A DNA stretch of 64,000 bases from Ulva prolifera (taxonomy: Eukaryota; Chlorophyta; Ulvophyceae; Ulvales; Ulvaceae): the NCBI GenBank assembly GCA_023078555.1, contig CM041200.1:4120936-4184935 (forward strand), in the 5' to 3' direction. Position numbers and translations under genes: made by a program. The notes beneath the pieces are model-generated. The model saw only the letters and a program-made list of their open reading frames with translations, was not told the origin of the DNA and did no database searches. How positions within the stretch are numbered: the first letter of the stretch is position 1; each line of letters opens with the position of its first letter. Below, in pieces: positions 12,864 through 25,178 of the stretch.

Positions 12864-15800
12864 ATGATCGCAAGTGAGGTTGCCCGTATGCAGCACGGAC
12901 CCCAAGCCATGGAAACGTCCGGGACAAGCGCCCGGACCGCAGCTGTGCCCCCGCCTCCTCAGGAGACTGCGGCTGACGAAAATGACCCACGATGCTACGT
13001 CGTCACAGCGCATCGCCCTTCAGCGGTGCTGGCTTCTGTGGTTTGCGCGTTCACCGGTCCGGAAGACCTAAACTTGATCATCTCCAAGGTCACTCGGATG
13101 GAAATCCACAGAGTTCGCCAAGACGGCTTGGAAGGAGTTGCCGACGTTCCAGTTCATGGTAGAGTGGCTGCCCTGAAGGTGTGTGATCCGTTGCTGCCCC
13201 TGCCTGAGGCCACTCTCCTGTCACACCCGACCTAGCGCTCGTCCACGCGATAGGCCCCAGCAATGGCATCTTTCCAGTACTCGCCTCTATCCTTGCACGT
13301 GGAGCCGACCTTCTGCTGCTGCTGTAGGTGTTGCACCCACCAGCCCGAAAACAAGCGGTCCTCCTCATCGTCACCGAGTCTCACCAGTACTGCTTGCTGG
13401 AATGGGCGCCTGCGGGCCACCTCAGCACACTCGCCGTTGGCGATGCACGTGTGCAAGTCGCACGGCCTCGTGAGATGGGGGCCCTCGCTGCGGTTGACCC
13501 GACTGGCACCGCAATCGCAATGACCCAGTACAGCGGCATAGTCCGCCTGATGCAGCTGCGGCCCGACACCTGCGAGGTGAAGGCTTGGTCCGTCGAGCGC
13601 ATCGACGAGCTGGAGGTGCTGGATATGCAGTTCCTCAACCCCACCAGCGCTCAGAGCGACCCCATCCTTGGCATCCTCCATCAGGATTACCGCACCAAAA
13701 TGCGTAGGTGCGGCCGGGGCCCCCTCTTCTGCGCATGCTGATTAGTCCACCCCTCCCTGCAGCCGCTTGCTGTGTCCACGTGCCGCAAGGCGGTTGTCGC
13801 AAGCGCAAACTGAGGGCCGCGCCCCAGCAGCGCCCTGTCAATGCTGCCATGCGTGGGGGAGGAGGGGACCTGCTGCCAGCCCAGGCTCTGGTCCGGTCCT
13901 ACGCCTGTTCCATGAGACACACATATAGGGGCAGGGTGGGCGATCAGGCGATCAGGCGGCTTCATGACTCGCTCAGGCGGCCTCGTCACACAAAGTTTAT
14001 GCATGGCCGCCATGCGTCAGGCGCGCCTTTCAGCATGCACCACCCCGCGGCCACCTCTGTGCTGCCTGTCGCGGCCCGGGGGTGCTGTGATTGCCACGAC
14101 CAGGCGACGTGCATTGTCACGCAGCATCGGTGTCGCCGCCTCAACACATCCGGGTCCAATGGGTTGAGGACGGATTAAAAGGTACCCCCTCCGTTTCAGG
14201 AGGTCGTGGGTTCGATTCTGCGTGCGCTTTGGGGAATCGAAACCGCCGTACGTGACCACCTCGCTTAGCACAGGAGGAGGCCCTGTGAGTTGCGTACGGT
14301 CGTCTGAGGGGGGTTTCCGGGTGGTTTACCCCTTCGGCGCATGTGGTCCCGTTAACTCAAGAGTTGTCAATGTCCAATAGGATACGGCTCAGTCAATTCA
14401 GATTTACTTTTACTTTACTTTACATCAGCGGAATCGTGTCTAGGGGAGGCCCCCACCTGCCATCACAGATTTTGCACCCCGCACACAGTTTGCCCCGGGG
14501 CCCTTTGACTCTGTGCCACTCGACCGCACCCCCACCCCTGCCAGAATCCCCCTCTCCTATAGAAGAACGGTGTGGTATCCCATGTCCCCGCCCGCACGTC
14601 CCCCAGCATGGCCGCGCGTGCAGCTTCAAGACCTACACCGTGTCCTTCGCGGACGCCAAGCCCAAGCTACACGACGGCGACCTCTACGCCAAGGCCGTGG
14701 ACGGCGGCGCCGCGTTCGTCGTGCCCGCGGCCGCCGACGTCGGCGGCGGCGTCACCCTCATCGGCGAGACCTCGCTGACGCACCTCACCCGCGCCGCGGA
14801 CCCCAAAGCCACCGCCGCCGAGCAGCACCGTGAGACCATCGACCGCAATGAGTTCCACTGCTGGGCGCGCGTCGACGGCGCCCAGTCGACGCTCCTCGCG
14901 GACGCGGCCGGGCGGCTGCACCTGATGCAGCTGCCGACGGACGCCCGTGGCCGCGTCACCGGCGTGCATGTGCACTCGCTGGGGATGGCGACGTGCGCGT
15001 ACTGCATGGCGTACGTCGATGCCGGGGTCATCTTTATCGGCAGCCGGGTCGGCAACAGCCAGCTTGTGCGGCTCACGGAGGAGCCAGTCGGCCCCAACGC
15101 CACATTCACGCAGGTGCGGAGCCCGGGCTCGCCTGTCCCTCCGCGGCGGCGGCGGGCCTCACCTGCAGCCTCGTATGTGTGCGTGTGCCGGCGGCTGGTG
15201 GGCGGGCGGATGTAGATGCGGGGCTCCCCTACTGTCCATGCCGCAGATGGGCGTGCGTGCCGAGGAGGAGGCGACGGACTTGCAGACCACCTGTGCCGCA
15301 AGTTATACATGCACACAGGAGGCCTGTTGGAGGTTGTGGGTGCATGTAGTCGGCGGGAGCGTGTAGCATCGCCGCCTGGGGCTATTTTGTTCGTTGTTGG
15401 GCGGTTGCAGGAGCTTCCTGTTCGCTGCCGCATGCATGCAAGCGCACCGCAGCGGGCAGGACTCGTTTTGGGTGACTGTCAGGCCACAGGGGAATGCACC
15501 CCTTCTGCCCCATTGGCCCCCCCGCGCTTGCTCTCCTTGCCGTATGGCCCACACGCAGCTGAGCACTTCTGGCATGCATGCGTACGTGCGCATGCATCAC
15601 CCACACAGTGCCACTCAGCCCCCACCCCTGCCCAAGCAAGGCGCTGCAGGCGCCTCAACCCCTGTCCGTGCTGCCCGCCCGCCCGCCTCTCTCTGCCCAA
15701 ACAGCCCCTGCTTTGCATTCCGCATGCCCCGCTCTTGGTGTGAGCTGCCGTGCGCCCCTTTGTGACGCCGCCGCTGCGCCGCAGGTGCTGCAAGAGTTCA

Positions 15801-18800
15801 CCAACCTCGCGCCGATCGTGGACTTTGCGGTGGTGGACCTCGACAACGTCGGCCAGGGGCAGCTCGTCGCGTGCTGCAACACCGGCCCCAGCGGCTCCCT
15901 CCGCCTCGTGCGGGCTGGCATCAGCATCGTCGAGCACGCTGGCATTGAGCTCGAGGGTGCGGCCCCCGTTGCATGCGTGCTGCCCTTGCCCCATGTGCTG
16001 CCACGCTTCGCCTCGCTGTGCCTCGCAGTTGCGATTGTTGTCGTTCAACCCCCCCCCCCCCCCCCCCCCCGGGTGACGTGTGCCATTTGCTTCTGTGGCG
16101 CCAGCTGGAGGGTGTGGCGCCATGTGGCGTGAATTTGTCTGATCCAGCTCCCGGTCGTCAAAACTGTCGCCGTCCCATGGTGACCTGACGGCCATGTGCA
16201 GGGGGCCTGTTCCTGTCGCCTGCGGTTGGGGCTTGTTTGCATGCCGTCCTGTATGCTTGCCATCGGCGTTGCACCCTGACTGGTTTACACCCTGATGCAA
16301 GGTCAACGGCACGGCCGTCATCGACGCACTGCGCTGTGCCACCCCTCACAGCAGCCTCAACACAAAAACCCCCACGCACGTAAGATGTGTCCTTTCATGC
16401 AAAAACACGCGCCAGGTTTTCCATGAAGCGAATCGTTTTTTGTTCGCTCCGATGCGGGCACGTGTGCATGTCTGGCATGCATGTGCAGGGATTCGTGGGG
16501 CATGGAGCGTCAAGGGCAGCACGATGGCAGAGCACGACCAGTGCCTCGTCATCACCTTCCTCGAGTCGACGCACGTGCTGGCGATGAACGACGCCGAGGA
16601 GCTAGATGAGGCCGACGTGCAGGGCTTCATCACCGACAAGATGACCCTTTTCTGTGCCTCCCTCGATAATGACCACACCGTACAGGCACGCGCCGGCACT
16701 GGCATGCTTCCATGTCGACTGGCGTGCCTGCTTCCATGTCGACTGGCGTGCCTGCTTCCATGTCGATGATCGACCGAGGTCTCATTCTGCTGTCGTGCAG
16801 CGTGCTGGGCTCACTGCGCAATTGTTCTGTGGTCGCATCACAGGATGAGGGCGTGTTGGTACAATGCACACCAGACGCATGCTTCTGCCCTTTGAGTGTG
16901 TCTGCAGTGTCAAGACCGCCCTTCCCTGCCAGTGTCACAGCCTGTCTGGAGCAGCAGCCTTGTGCCTAGAGTCTGTGTGGTGAGCCTGAGCTTGGCAGGT
17001 GTTTGAGTGGCAAGCTGGAGGAGTGTAGAGGCGTGTAGGTGACCAGCGAGGAGGTGAGGCTACTGGACATCTCTGCTGGCGGGGTTGTTGCGTCCTGGCA
17101 GTGCCCTCAAGGCCCGATCGCGAAGGCTGCCGCGACTGGGGCCTGCCATCTGCTGGTCGCCACAGGGCAGGGCCGGCTTTACCTGCTGGAGTCGAGCCTG
17201 AACGGTCTGAAGTGTGTGGCGGAAACAGAGCTCAAGGACGAAGTGGCTTGCATAGACATCGCCTCCTGGACACACCCAGGTCTGGACCTGCAGCCCTTGC
17301 TATCGTGTGGCACTGTCATGATCTCAGTCGACAGCTCACCAGTGCATCGAGGGAGAGGAATCACTGCAACACTGCCGAATAGACCTGCTCCTGAGGCTCG
17401 GACTATCATCAGCTGTTGAAATTAACAAAAACAGAATTCCGGCTGTGTTGATGCATATCTTTCATGCACTAACGACGAGGAGAGTCAGCAGGCACAGGCA
17501 CTCCGCCTTCAGCAGCAACGTGGTCATCGCACACATACGCCTGGCCTGTGCCGTCACCGCTCTGCGTCCATGCAGGGAAGGAGCGGCTGGCCGCAGTCGG
17601 GACATGGAACTCAAAGCTGCTGCTGCTCGAAGTGCCCTCGATGAAGATCGTGGCAGAGGAGAAACTCAACGCCTCGGATCTGCCCCGAAGCACGCTCTTC
17701 ATGGCACTTGGGAAGGGATATGCGCTGCTGGTTGGCATGGGGGATGGCCAGCTCGCTCACTGGCAGGTGCCAACCCCTGCCACTGCTGCTCCTTGCACCA
17801 ACCCTACCTACCCCTGTCAACCTTGTGTGGCATTGGTGACTTCAAGTGCCCATGTCCTCCGCGAAACCCTGCGCCGCTCGGCTCTCGTGTCGCCCGGCTT
17901 GCCCGACTCCCCTCCCGAGCATTCCACACGAAGTGTTGCATCTGAAGGTGTAGCATTCTTCGCTGGAGGGTGGCAGCAAAGCTCAGACTTTCATGCAGCT
18001 ATGTGCACGGTGTTGGCATGGCTGGGCCGCGCCGCAAGGTGGAGACGGCCCGGTAGCACGCCTCAGGGCACCCCCACGCACAACTCCCGCCCACAATTCC
18101 CGCTTGCGGTGCAGGTGACCGAGGAGCACACCCTCACGACAAAGAAGTCCGTAACCCTCGGCCTCAACCCGATCTCGCTGTCGGCCTTCCGCATGAGCGG
18201 CTGCCCGTACGTGTTTGCTGCGACGGACCGGCCGGCGGTCGTGCACGAGCACAACAGCAAGCTTGTGTACAGCCCCCTCAACGAGAGCAACGTGTCGCAC
18301 CTGTGCACGTTCTCCACCGAGGCGCTGCCGGGGGCGGTCGCGATGTGCAAGGACGACCGGCTCATGATCACCGCGATCGACGCGATCCAGAAGCTCCACA
18401 TCCGGTGCGCCCCGTCACTTCGCACCTCTCGAAGCAGATCTGTGCATGCTCTCTTGTCTGATGAATGATTTCTACATTTTAGCACGCTGGAGGCAGCTCC
18501 CTCGGCCGCGCCCATGCACCCTGCGCGGCTGGACTATCAACCAGCTGGCGGCCGCTCGTCGCCGCTGCCAGATGCATGTGGTGCGGGTGCAGGGGCAGCA
18601 AGCCATGCAGGTGGTGTGCGCGCTGGGAGTAGATCAACCGTGGTGATTTCGTTTGAGAAGCCCTTGCACATCCTGTTTGCCTGCACACCATCAGAGTCAG
18701 TCTGGGCGGTTGCGCCAAACATCAGCCCGGAACGTTGCAGCGTGCCGTATCCCATCGGCTCCTTTCACGCATTCCGCAGGCACCGCCGACGGCGTGGCTG

Positions 18801-21169
18801 CACTGTATTAGTGCACCAGCATGCATGTGGCCCATTCATTCCGGCCTCGGCTGACGTGGCGGGGCCGCGTGCAGGACGGTGCCGCTGCAGGAACAGCCGC
18901 GGCGGATCGCGTACCAGCGCTCCACCAAGTCGTTCGCGGTGGTGACGCTGTCCGTCGAGCTGAACGCGTGCTTCGTGCGCGTCTTGTCGCAGACATCGTG
19001 GGAGGTGGTGGCGTCGCTGCAGCTCGAGGAGGACGAGAACGCCTCTGCCATCTGCTGCGTGCCCCACCCGACGGCCCCGGAGCAGGAGGTGCGGCCCGCA
19101 ACCTGTGGGCCCGGCCCCGCAACCAGCCCCTCTTGCGGGCACCTTCCCTGCTCTCCATGTGGTTCATCAGGATGGCTGTGCTCTGAGGCCTTCGGATGGC
19201 CTCCAACAGGTCAGACAGGTGATTCCGGGCGGCCGTCTGCAAGGGGGATGTTGTTGCATTGTTGTTGTCCAGTGATCGCCATGATGTGGGGATCATGCTG
19301 TGGTCAGCGATGCCGTGCATTTGGTATCAAGGCCCCTCAAGCCGCGAACAGCGTTCGCAGGGCTTATCCCCTCTACCCCTCTCGTGCCGGTTTGGCTCGG
19401 GTCGAGTCGCCCTGAATGCGCTTCTGCCCGGGACCTTCGCCCTCCACTCAGCGCGCTTGACCGTGCCCCTGGCGTGCAGATGTTTGTCGTCGGCACGGCG
19501 TACATCAAGGAGGGCGAGAACGAGCCGACGCGCGGGCGGCTGCTGCTGCTGCAGCTCACCGGCACCCCCGGCGGCCCGCAGGAGCTACAGGCGCTATTCG
19601 AGCAGACCGTCAACGGCAGCGTCTACTCCCTCGCGGCGATGTCCGCCTGCCCCGGCAAGTTCGTGGCGACGGTCAACAGTCAGGTGTCGGTGTTTGAGAT
19701 CGACGCGGCCGCGCCGCGCACCCTGAAGCTCGTCTGCAAGACGGCGGGCATGATCCTCGCACTGTATGCCGACGTGTCGGGGCACACCGTTGTCGTCGGG
19801 GACCTCATGCGGAGCATCGCGGTGTACTCGTTCAACCCGGAGAAGCAGGAGCTGACTCTCGTTGCGAAGGACTTTGACAGTGCGCCGCCTCCCTCGTGCG
19901 TTTGGTCGTGCTGTGCACCTTGCAAGGGCTACTTTTGGGCCGGAGCAGCGCCAGAGGTCTGCCGCGGATGCTCAGTCTCCGATGCATCTCCGCTCTCTGT
20001 GCTGCACTGCACTGATCCACGTGTGCACGCGGTGGAGTTGCCTCGAAAACAGAAGTAAGAGCCGCTCTGCCGTGCAGCCAAGTGGACGACGTCGGTCATC
20101 GCGATCAGCGACACCGTCTTTGCGACCACTGACAACAGCAACGGCCTCATGATGATGCGCTACAACCGCGACGCCGAGGACGACAGCACCAAGATGGCCC
20201 TCGACTCCGTGCTCGACTTCAACATGGGCGACTTTGTCAACCGCATCCGCCCCGGGAGCCTCGTGATGCAGCTGCCGGACGCCGAGATGGCGCGCTGCCC
20301 GGTGTACATCGCGGTGTCTGTGCTCGGCATGATCAGCCTCTGCATCATGCTGCCGAAGAACCGCTTCCAGCAGCTGCAGGCGCTGCAGTCGGTGATGCAG
20401 TGCACCATCAAGGTGTGCCCTGTGTTGCTGCATTTTGGGGGCTGCAAGCCAGGAATCAGACCTGAGTATTCGGAATCGTCCTATGTGATCAGGCCCGAGG
20501 CCCCAACACCGCAAGCTTCGACATGAACGGGCTGTTATGAGATCTGTGTGCTGGCTGGGCTGTCCTACACGTGAGTGCGCAGCCTTGGGCGCCTGCGTGT
20601 TGCTGTGTTGCTGTTGCTTGATGCGGCCGGTGCACACGTGGCACCTGCAGCTGCACAATGCCTGGCGCCCATGCGTGTGTGGGATCGGGGTCCTTGCTTG
20701 TGCGGCTGCAGCACGGCTGCATCTCTGCCCCTTGTCCTCAGGGCAGATGCACGTACCGCCGTCGAGCGTCCTCATCTCACACCGCTTGTATGTGAACAGT
20801 GCGATGGCTTCAGGTGTGTAGCCGATGCCACGGCCGGTGAGCCGAGATTTCCGACGCCAGGCTCGTTGGGATGTACCTCAACATGGGGCCCTGTGCTATT
20901 GGATCTTGGCAGCGGACCTCCACATGGCTGTGCTGCTTGTGCAGGGTGTCGGCGGGCTGCTGCACTCCGGCTGGCGGTCACGCAGCGCCGCCGACTCACG
21001 GGGGGACGTCGTGGCGGCGAAGAACTGCATCGACGGGGATCTCGTGGAGCAGCTGCTCGACCTCCCGAAGGAGGACATGGAGACGATCGTGGCCAAGATG
21101 CCCGAGCAGCACCGCCTGCCTCTCGACGAGCTCGTCAAGCTCATCGAGGAGCTCCAGAGGCTGCACTGA
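12864..21169 (+). CDS. DDB1: DNA damage-binding protein 1, CUL4 adaptor (12 exons)
   Basis: Three-propeller adaptor linking CUL4-RBX1 ubiquitin ligase to substrate receptors; acts in nucleotide excision repair and replication control. Model: join 12864..13178, 13328..13707, 14624..15113, 15785..15956, 16489..16685, 17039..17279, 17576..17766, 18115..18404, 18875..19088, 19480..19879, 20078..20412, 20945..21169; 1149 aa, close to human DDB1 (1140). Every junction keeps phase. Landmarks include PRCYVVTAHRPSAV and EDLNLIISK near the start, FTNLAPIVDFAVVDL with GQGQLVACC, DAIQKLHIRTVPL, LILAL-type strands before VVVGDLMRSIAVYSF, and CIDGDLVEQLLDL with LVKLIEELQRLH at the C-terminus. The N-terminus carries about 40 extra residues before the conserved start. 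Intron 5 begins with GC (CAG|GCACGC). Intron 2 holds a SINE; introns 4 and 5 hold a poly-C tract and a tandem repeat. Confidence 0.97.
14145..14435 (+). mobile_element. tRNA-derived SINE, longest copy, in DDB1 intron 2
   Basis: The 5' part resembles a tRNA: an A-box-like GGTCCAATGGG (about 14153-14163), a hairpin resembling an anticodon arm (CTCC, 7-base loop GTTTCAG, GAGG) and a B-box GGTTCGATTCT (about 14209-14219). A unique body follows (about 14255-14395), then a tail of TTTAC repeats. Two further copies of body and tail in this window lack the tRNA-like head, as expected from 5' truncation during LINE-driven retrotransposition. The orientation is the same as DDB1. Exact ends and target duplications are unresolved. 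Confidence 0.75.
16049..16070. repeat. Poly-C tract, 22 bp, in DDB1 intron 4
   Basis: An uninterrupted run of 22 cytosines, followed by GGG. It is one of three long G/C homopolymers in the window, all intronic. Confidence 0.9.
16695..16770. repeat. 24-bp tandem repeat in DDB1 intron 5
   Basis: Unit GCTTCCATGTCGACTGGCGT plus GCCT. Two complete identical units (16706-16729, 16730-16753) are flanked by partial ones. It lies just downstream of the GC splice donor at 16686. Confidence 0.9.
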
Positions 21170-22401
21170 GCTGGTTGCCCGCCGCTGAACTTGCGCTTCC
21201 CGTCAGCATGGCCTTGCAGCCTGATGCGCCGCGGGTCGGCGAGGTGAGCTGTCACGGGCTCTGGCGCCCGTGGTTGATGCCCCTGTGTGTGCTGCACAGC
21301 ACGCTGGCGTTTGGTTGGTGTGTGCGGTGCTGTGTGTGCATGCGTGGCGTGTGCATGTGCGGCATGTGCGCTACGGGCTGCGAGCAGACACAGCCCCTCT
21401 CTGCTCGCCACAGGCGAAATTCTACTGAGGTAGGATCAGTGCTGTTGTTTTGTGTCGTTGTGGTGGGGGGGCCATGTGGCCTGGCAAATGAAGCGGGTGG
21501 GTCTCAAGCTTGCTTTTCAGGTTCATGTATTGGACCATACATGACGTGAATGTTGCGTTGATCTCACCTTTCGGCACCATGTTGAGGAACCCAGGTGGTC
21601 AGCTAGAGCTGAAGCCACGCCCATGTAGTGGACAGGCACTGAGGAGTTGAGACATGGTCGTGCTGTCAGGCTCTGGATTGATTTCAAGTGCCGGAGTCCG
21701 CCCTGGACTGCGGTTTTAATACAATGCTCTTGTTATGGGTGATTTGCCTGTGCATGCTCTTCACGCCGTATGAATGATTATAGCACTTGTCAGCGTAACT
21801 GCGTGTCAGCAATTCGTTGTTGGTGTGCGAGCATAGATGGGTGATGGGAAATCGATGTTTGATGCATTGTAGTGTGCCTGCAACGCCTCAACTCACTCAC
21901 GTTGCAAGTCTATGTTCATCAGCAACAACGTGCCGTCAAACCGGCACTGCGTCTCTCATCGTGGACTGACATCTGTGCACCTTCAGTTGACCGCCGCTCG
22001 ATCTCAAGGGGCATTGACTCACAACAAGAAGCACGTACAGGCCTCGGTGTCGAGTGACCATTTCTAGTGCTGGTCAACCAGTCCGGTGGCTATAATTCAC
22101 ACTGCTCTTCGTCACACACAGCCAGCAACATTCTTGGCAAGACAGATGGAAACCAGCACATGCAGTTGACCACTGATGCACCAACCCCACTCGTGCCACT
22201 CCAGCTTCGATTCATCACGCAAAGGAGACCTCACATGATGGCACACACATTACACGAGCCTGAACGGCGGTGAGCAGGTGCCTAGTGCTCTGCGAACACC
22301 CTTGCAGCCCATCAGCACTGCTGAGCCAGCTGAAGGTCCTCCAGGGACCACCAGCCACCTGGCCACATGGGTAGCAACCCCCCGATAGCGTTCCAGTGCC
22401 C
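21170..22401. other. Convergent intergenic region, nothing recognised
   Basis: 3' flanks of DDB1 (+) and the torsin-like gene (-). I found no exon-like segment or repeat family. Confidence 0.5.
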
Positions 22402-24583
22402 TCACAGCTCCGGCAGCTCAGGCGCACGCTCGAACGGCTCGCAGACGATGTCGATGTCCGGCTGCACTCTAGACCGCGAGCGGGACCGCGGCCGCCGCAG
22501 CCGGAACCGGCTGTCGGCGCTGTCGCAAGGCACGTCTGCAAACAGGTCAAACACCTGCTCGAGGACCTCGCCACACTTCGAGGCGCCCTGCCGCGCAAAG
22601 CCGCTGCTGTAGCCGCCGACCATGCCGTGCTGGGCGAGGTGCTGGAGCACCGCCGCGTCCCAGGCGATGGGCAGGCGCTCGTGTAGCGGCAGGAAGCGGA
22701 AGCGGCGCTCCTCCCGCTGCCGGTTCTCCAGATGGAGGAGCTGCTGGAAGACCTGTTCGATGTCTCTGTGGCTCATGGCATTGAATGCGATGAAGCGATC
22801 CACCTGCTCAGGCGCACGGTGAGCATGTTATGCAAGAGCAGAGGCGGCGACGCAGGCAGCAGTGGAGACACAGAGGGCAACGCGAGAACAGGTTCGCCAA
22901 CGAATCACATCCAAGCCACACCCAGCATCACTGGCAGGACAAGCAACCACCCAACACCGTAACCGCGCAAAGGAACCCGTGGTCAACGTGGGCATCATCT
23001 CTGATGGTCGGTCTGGTGCAACCCAAGGCGCCTGTTGAAGCACACCATATAGCAGCGCAGAGCCCATACGGCACGATTAGCCACCAGATCATTCTCAACG
23101 ACAGCAAACATCACGGCCAGCAGTCCGTCACCCTTCATGCTGTGCAGCAATCGACGTACCACGATCTAGTGCGCCGTGCAAAGCCTGCGCAAGGTTGTGT
23201 GGGGCATCCATGGCTGCTCATGTGCATGGAGGGTTCGCACCAGCTTGATCATGCGAGCCTGGCCGACCATGCCATCCACTTGCAGGTCCTCATCGTTTCT
23301 CTGACACTGCAGCTTCCAGTGATCTTCTACTAGCCTCTGCACCTCGTGCTCTGGCCATGCTTGTGCGTCCTGCAACCTGGCACGACCGGGTCAGCCAGCA
23401 AGCCAGGTGCTCCTGTGGGCAGCTGCGCTCGTATGCAGAACGGGCATGCCTCACTGGCCAGAGCAGGCCTGCTGCATGGCAGCATCAACAGTGAAGCGTG
23501 CTGTGGAAACAGTGTGGGGCTGGCGTACCTCACCACGCTCTTTTGCTATTTGCGCTGCCCTGGAAGCGCCAACATTAGATGTGAGGATGATGACGGACTG
23601 TGACCACTGCAGCCCATGGGCCGGACCATGCTCGATTATCTGCAGGCAGACGTTGTTCATGGCCACACTGTAGGTCAAGACGTACATTAGAACCGCCACT
23701 GGCATCACTGAGAGCTGAAGGATGGAGGCAGCTGATTGATGGTACGCATGTCTGTGTCGATGATCTTGAAGATGGGTGGAAGCGCACGTCACGAACAAAG
23801 TCGCGCAGGGCACAGTCAAAGCGGTCAAAGTCCTCAAAGACAATCAGAGACTGGGGCATCTCCTGCAGGTGACCCTTGAGCCGCTCCATCAGATGCTTCA
23901 GCCTCTCTTCTTCCTTGCCTATCACAAAAGAGTAGGAACTGATTTGAAGGAATGGTGCGCAAGGGTACTGTGTCGGTTCGCAGTGGATAGGCAGCAGGTG
24001 CTCGTTGGCGAAGAGTGCCTGCACATTCAAGATGGATGACATTTGCAAAGCGATGTAGTCGCTATAGCCTAGGCGTGTAAGGCCTGTGCAAGGCTTGCCG
24101 GAACTCACCTGCTGTGGCTTGTGCACCTGAGACCGGCATATAGCAATATGAATGGCAACAAACAGCGGAATGAAGCTGACCTGTGCTGTGACTCTCGATG
24201 TCCATGTCTTTCCAACTCCGGGGGGTCCAGTTATGAGTAACACTAGTGGCCGGCTGCTGTAATCCTTCTTGATGTGTCGGCATACCGTCTGTGCAATGTG
24301 AGCTAGGTGGGAATCCTGTCCAGCGATCTTCGCGGCATACGCAGATTTGAGATGCTCACATGCGTTGTTGTGGTAACCTTGGCCTCCGAAGAATGATCTT
24401 GTCACGCGCTGCGCGGACGAAAGCAGCGCTTGTAGAGTGTTGGCCTGAGCACAGCGCGCTCCTGCATGCGCTGAGCGTTGCCGTCAACACGATCGGATGT
24501 TTGACACAGTGCGTTGCAACGGAAAACGTACCTACGATGAGCGTGAAGATCACGACGACCAGAAACCTGCTGAATCGAAACAT
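22402..24583 (-). CDS. Torsin-like AAA+ ATPase with N-terminal membrane segment and RS-rich tail (6 exons)
   Basis: Member of the torsin/ClpB-type AAA+ group; torsins work in the ER and nuclear-envelope lumen. Model: complement of 22402..22803, 23241..23369, 23529..23639, 23788..24018, 24181..24461, 24532..24583; 401 aa, all phases agree. A hydrophobic N-terminus (MFRFSRFLVVVIFTLIVG) fits a signal or membrane anchor. Walker A is GPPGVGKT (96-103), unlike the GxTGTGKN of metazoan torsins. A Walker-B-like LIVFEDFDRF (about 169-178) and a sensor-1 SVIILTSNVGAS (Asn210) follow. MIKLVDRFIAFNAMSHRDIE matches the torsin C-terminal region, and a GASKCGE stretch sits where sensor 2 is expected. The tail contains RRPRSRSRSR, unusual for a luminal protein. 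Exon 3 has a run that could hide a further small intron. Assignment to torsins proper, rather than a related AAA+ branch, is my inference. Confidence 0.8.
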
Positions 24584-25178
24584 AACCTGAACGTAGCAGG
24601 CGATGTTCGTCGCCCGCACGAGGCTGACAGATGAAGCGATGTCAACTAAGCCCCATCAACGTCGTCAAAACATTGCGGCCTCATTCCTGTATCAGCAGAC
24701 ATGGTGCATGGTCACCAAGGACACCCATTGCATGCAGTGCAATTGCTATTCTACGCGGAGTCTTGTTGCACGATCATGCAGCGTCGGGCGTATTCGTCAT
24801 TCGCTGCTCCGTGCTCATGAATGTGTCTGCGACAACACCTGCGTAAAATTGATATCTCGGAATAGTGCATGGCGACATCGGAAAAGCGCTATCAAGCAGC
24901 CCGGCACGGTGATTGGTGGAGTGCTGTTCACCTGGGGCTCGCACCAACTCAGCCTCGCCTGCATCATGGCCTGCAGGCGCACGTTAACGCGTGTGAATGC
25001 TGCACTGTGCACGTATGGGCTTCCACTGTCTGTTAACGTGCCGCAAGCTACTCGCTTAGACCTGCCCGCGATCGCGGTGAGGACAAGTCACATCGACGCA
25101 ACGCAGGGCACTCAACAGCAACGTGACAAGTTCAAAGGTGCCGAGAAAAACTACACTGACTGCCTGTGACATGTCTGT
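24584..25178. promoter_or_regulatory. Divergent spacer between torsin-like and sulfite oxidase genes
   Basis: 595 bases between the two proposed start codons. It is expected to contain both promoters; no element is recognisable. The sulfite oxidase 5' end is uncertain, so the spacer may be shorter or longer. Confidence 0.4.

Noticed and set aside
14145-14225. A functional tRNA gene (Glu-like anticodon TTC)
   Set aside because: The acceptor and T stems do not pair properly and the sequence continues into the SINE body, so it is a tRNA-like SINE head.
16681-16685. Alternative GT donor (GTACAG at 16680) for DDB1 intron 5
   Set aside because: Using it would delete two residues of the conserved TVQVTS strand; the GC donor after CAG keeps the DDB1 alignment and phase.
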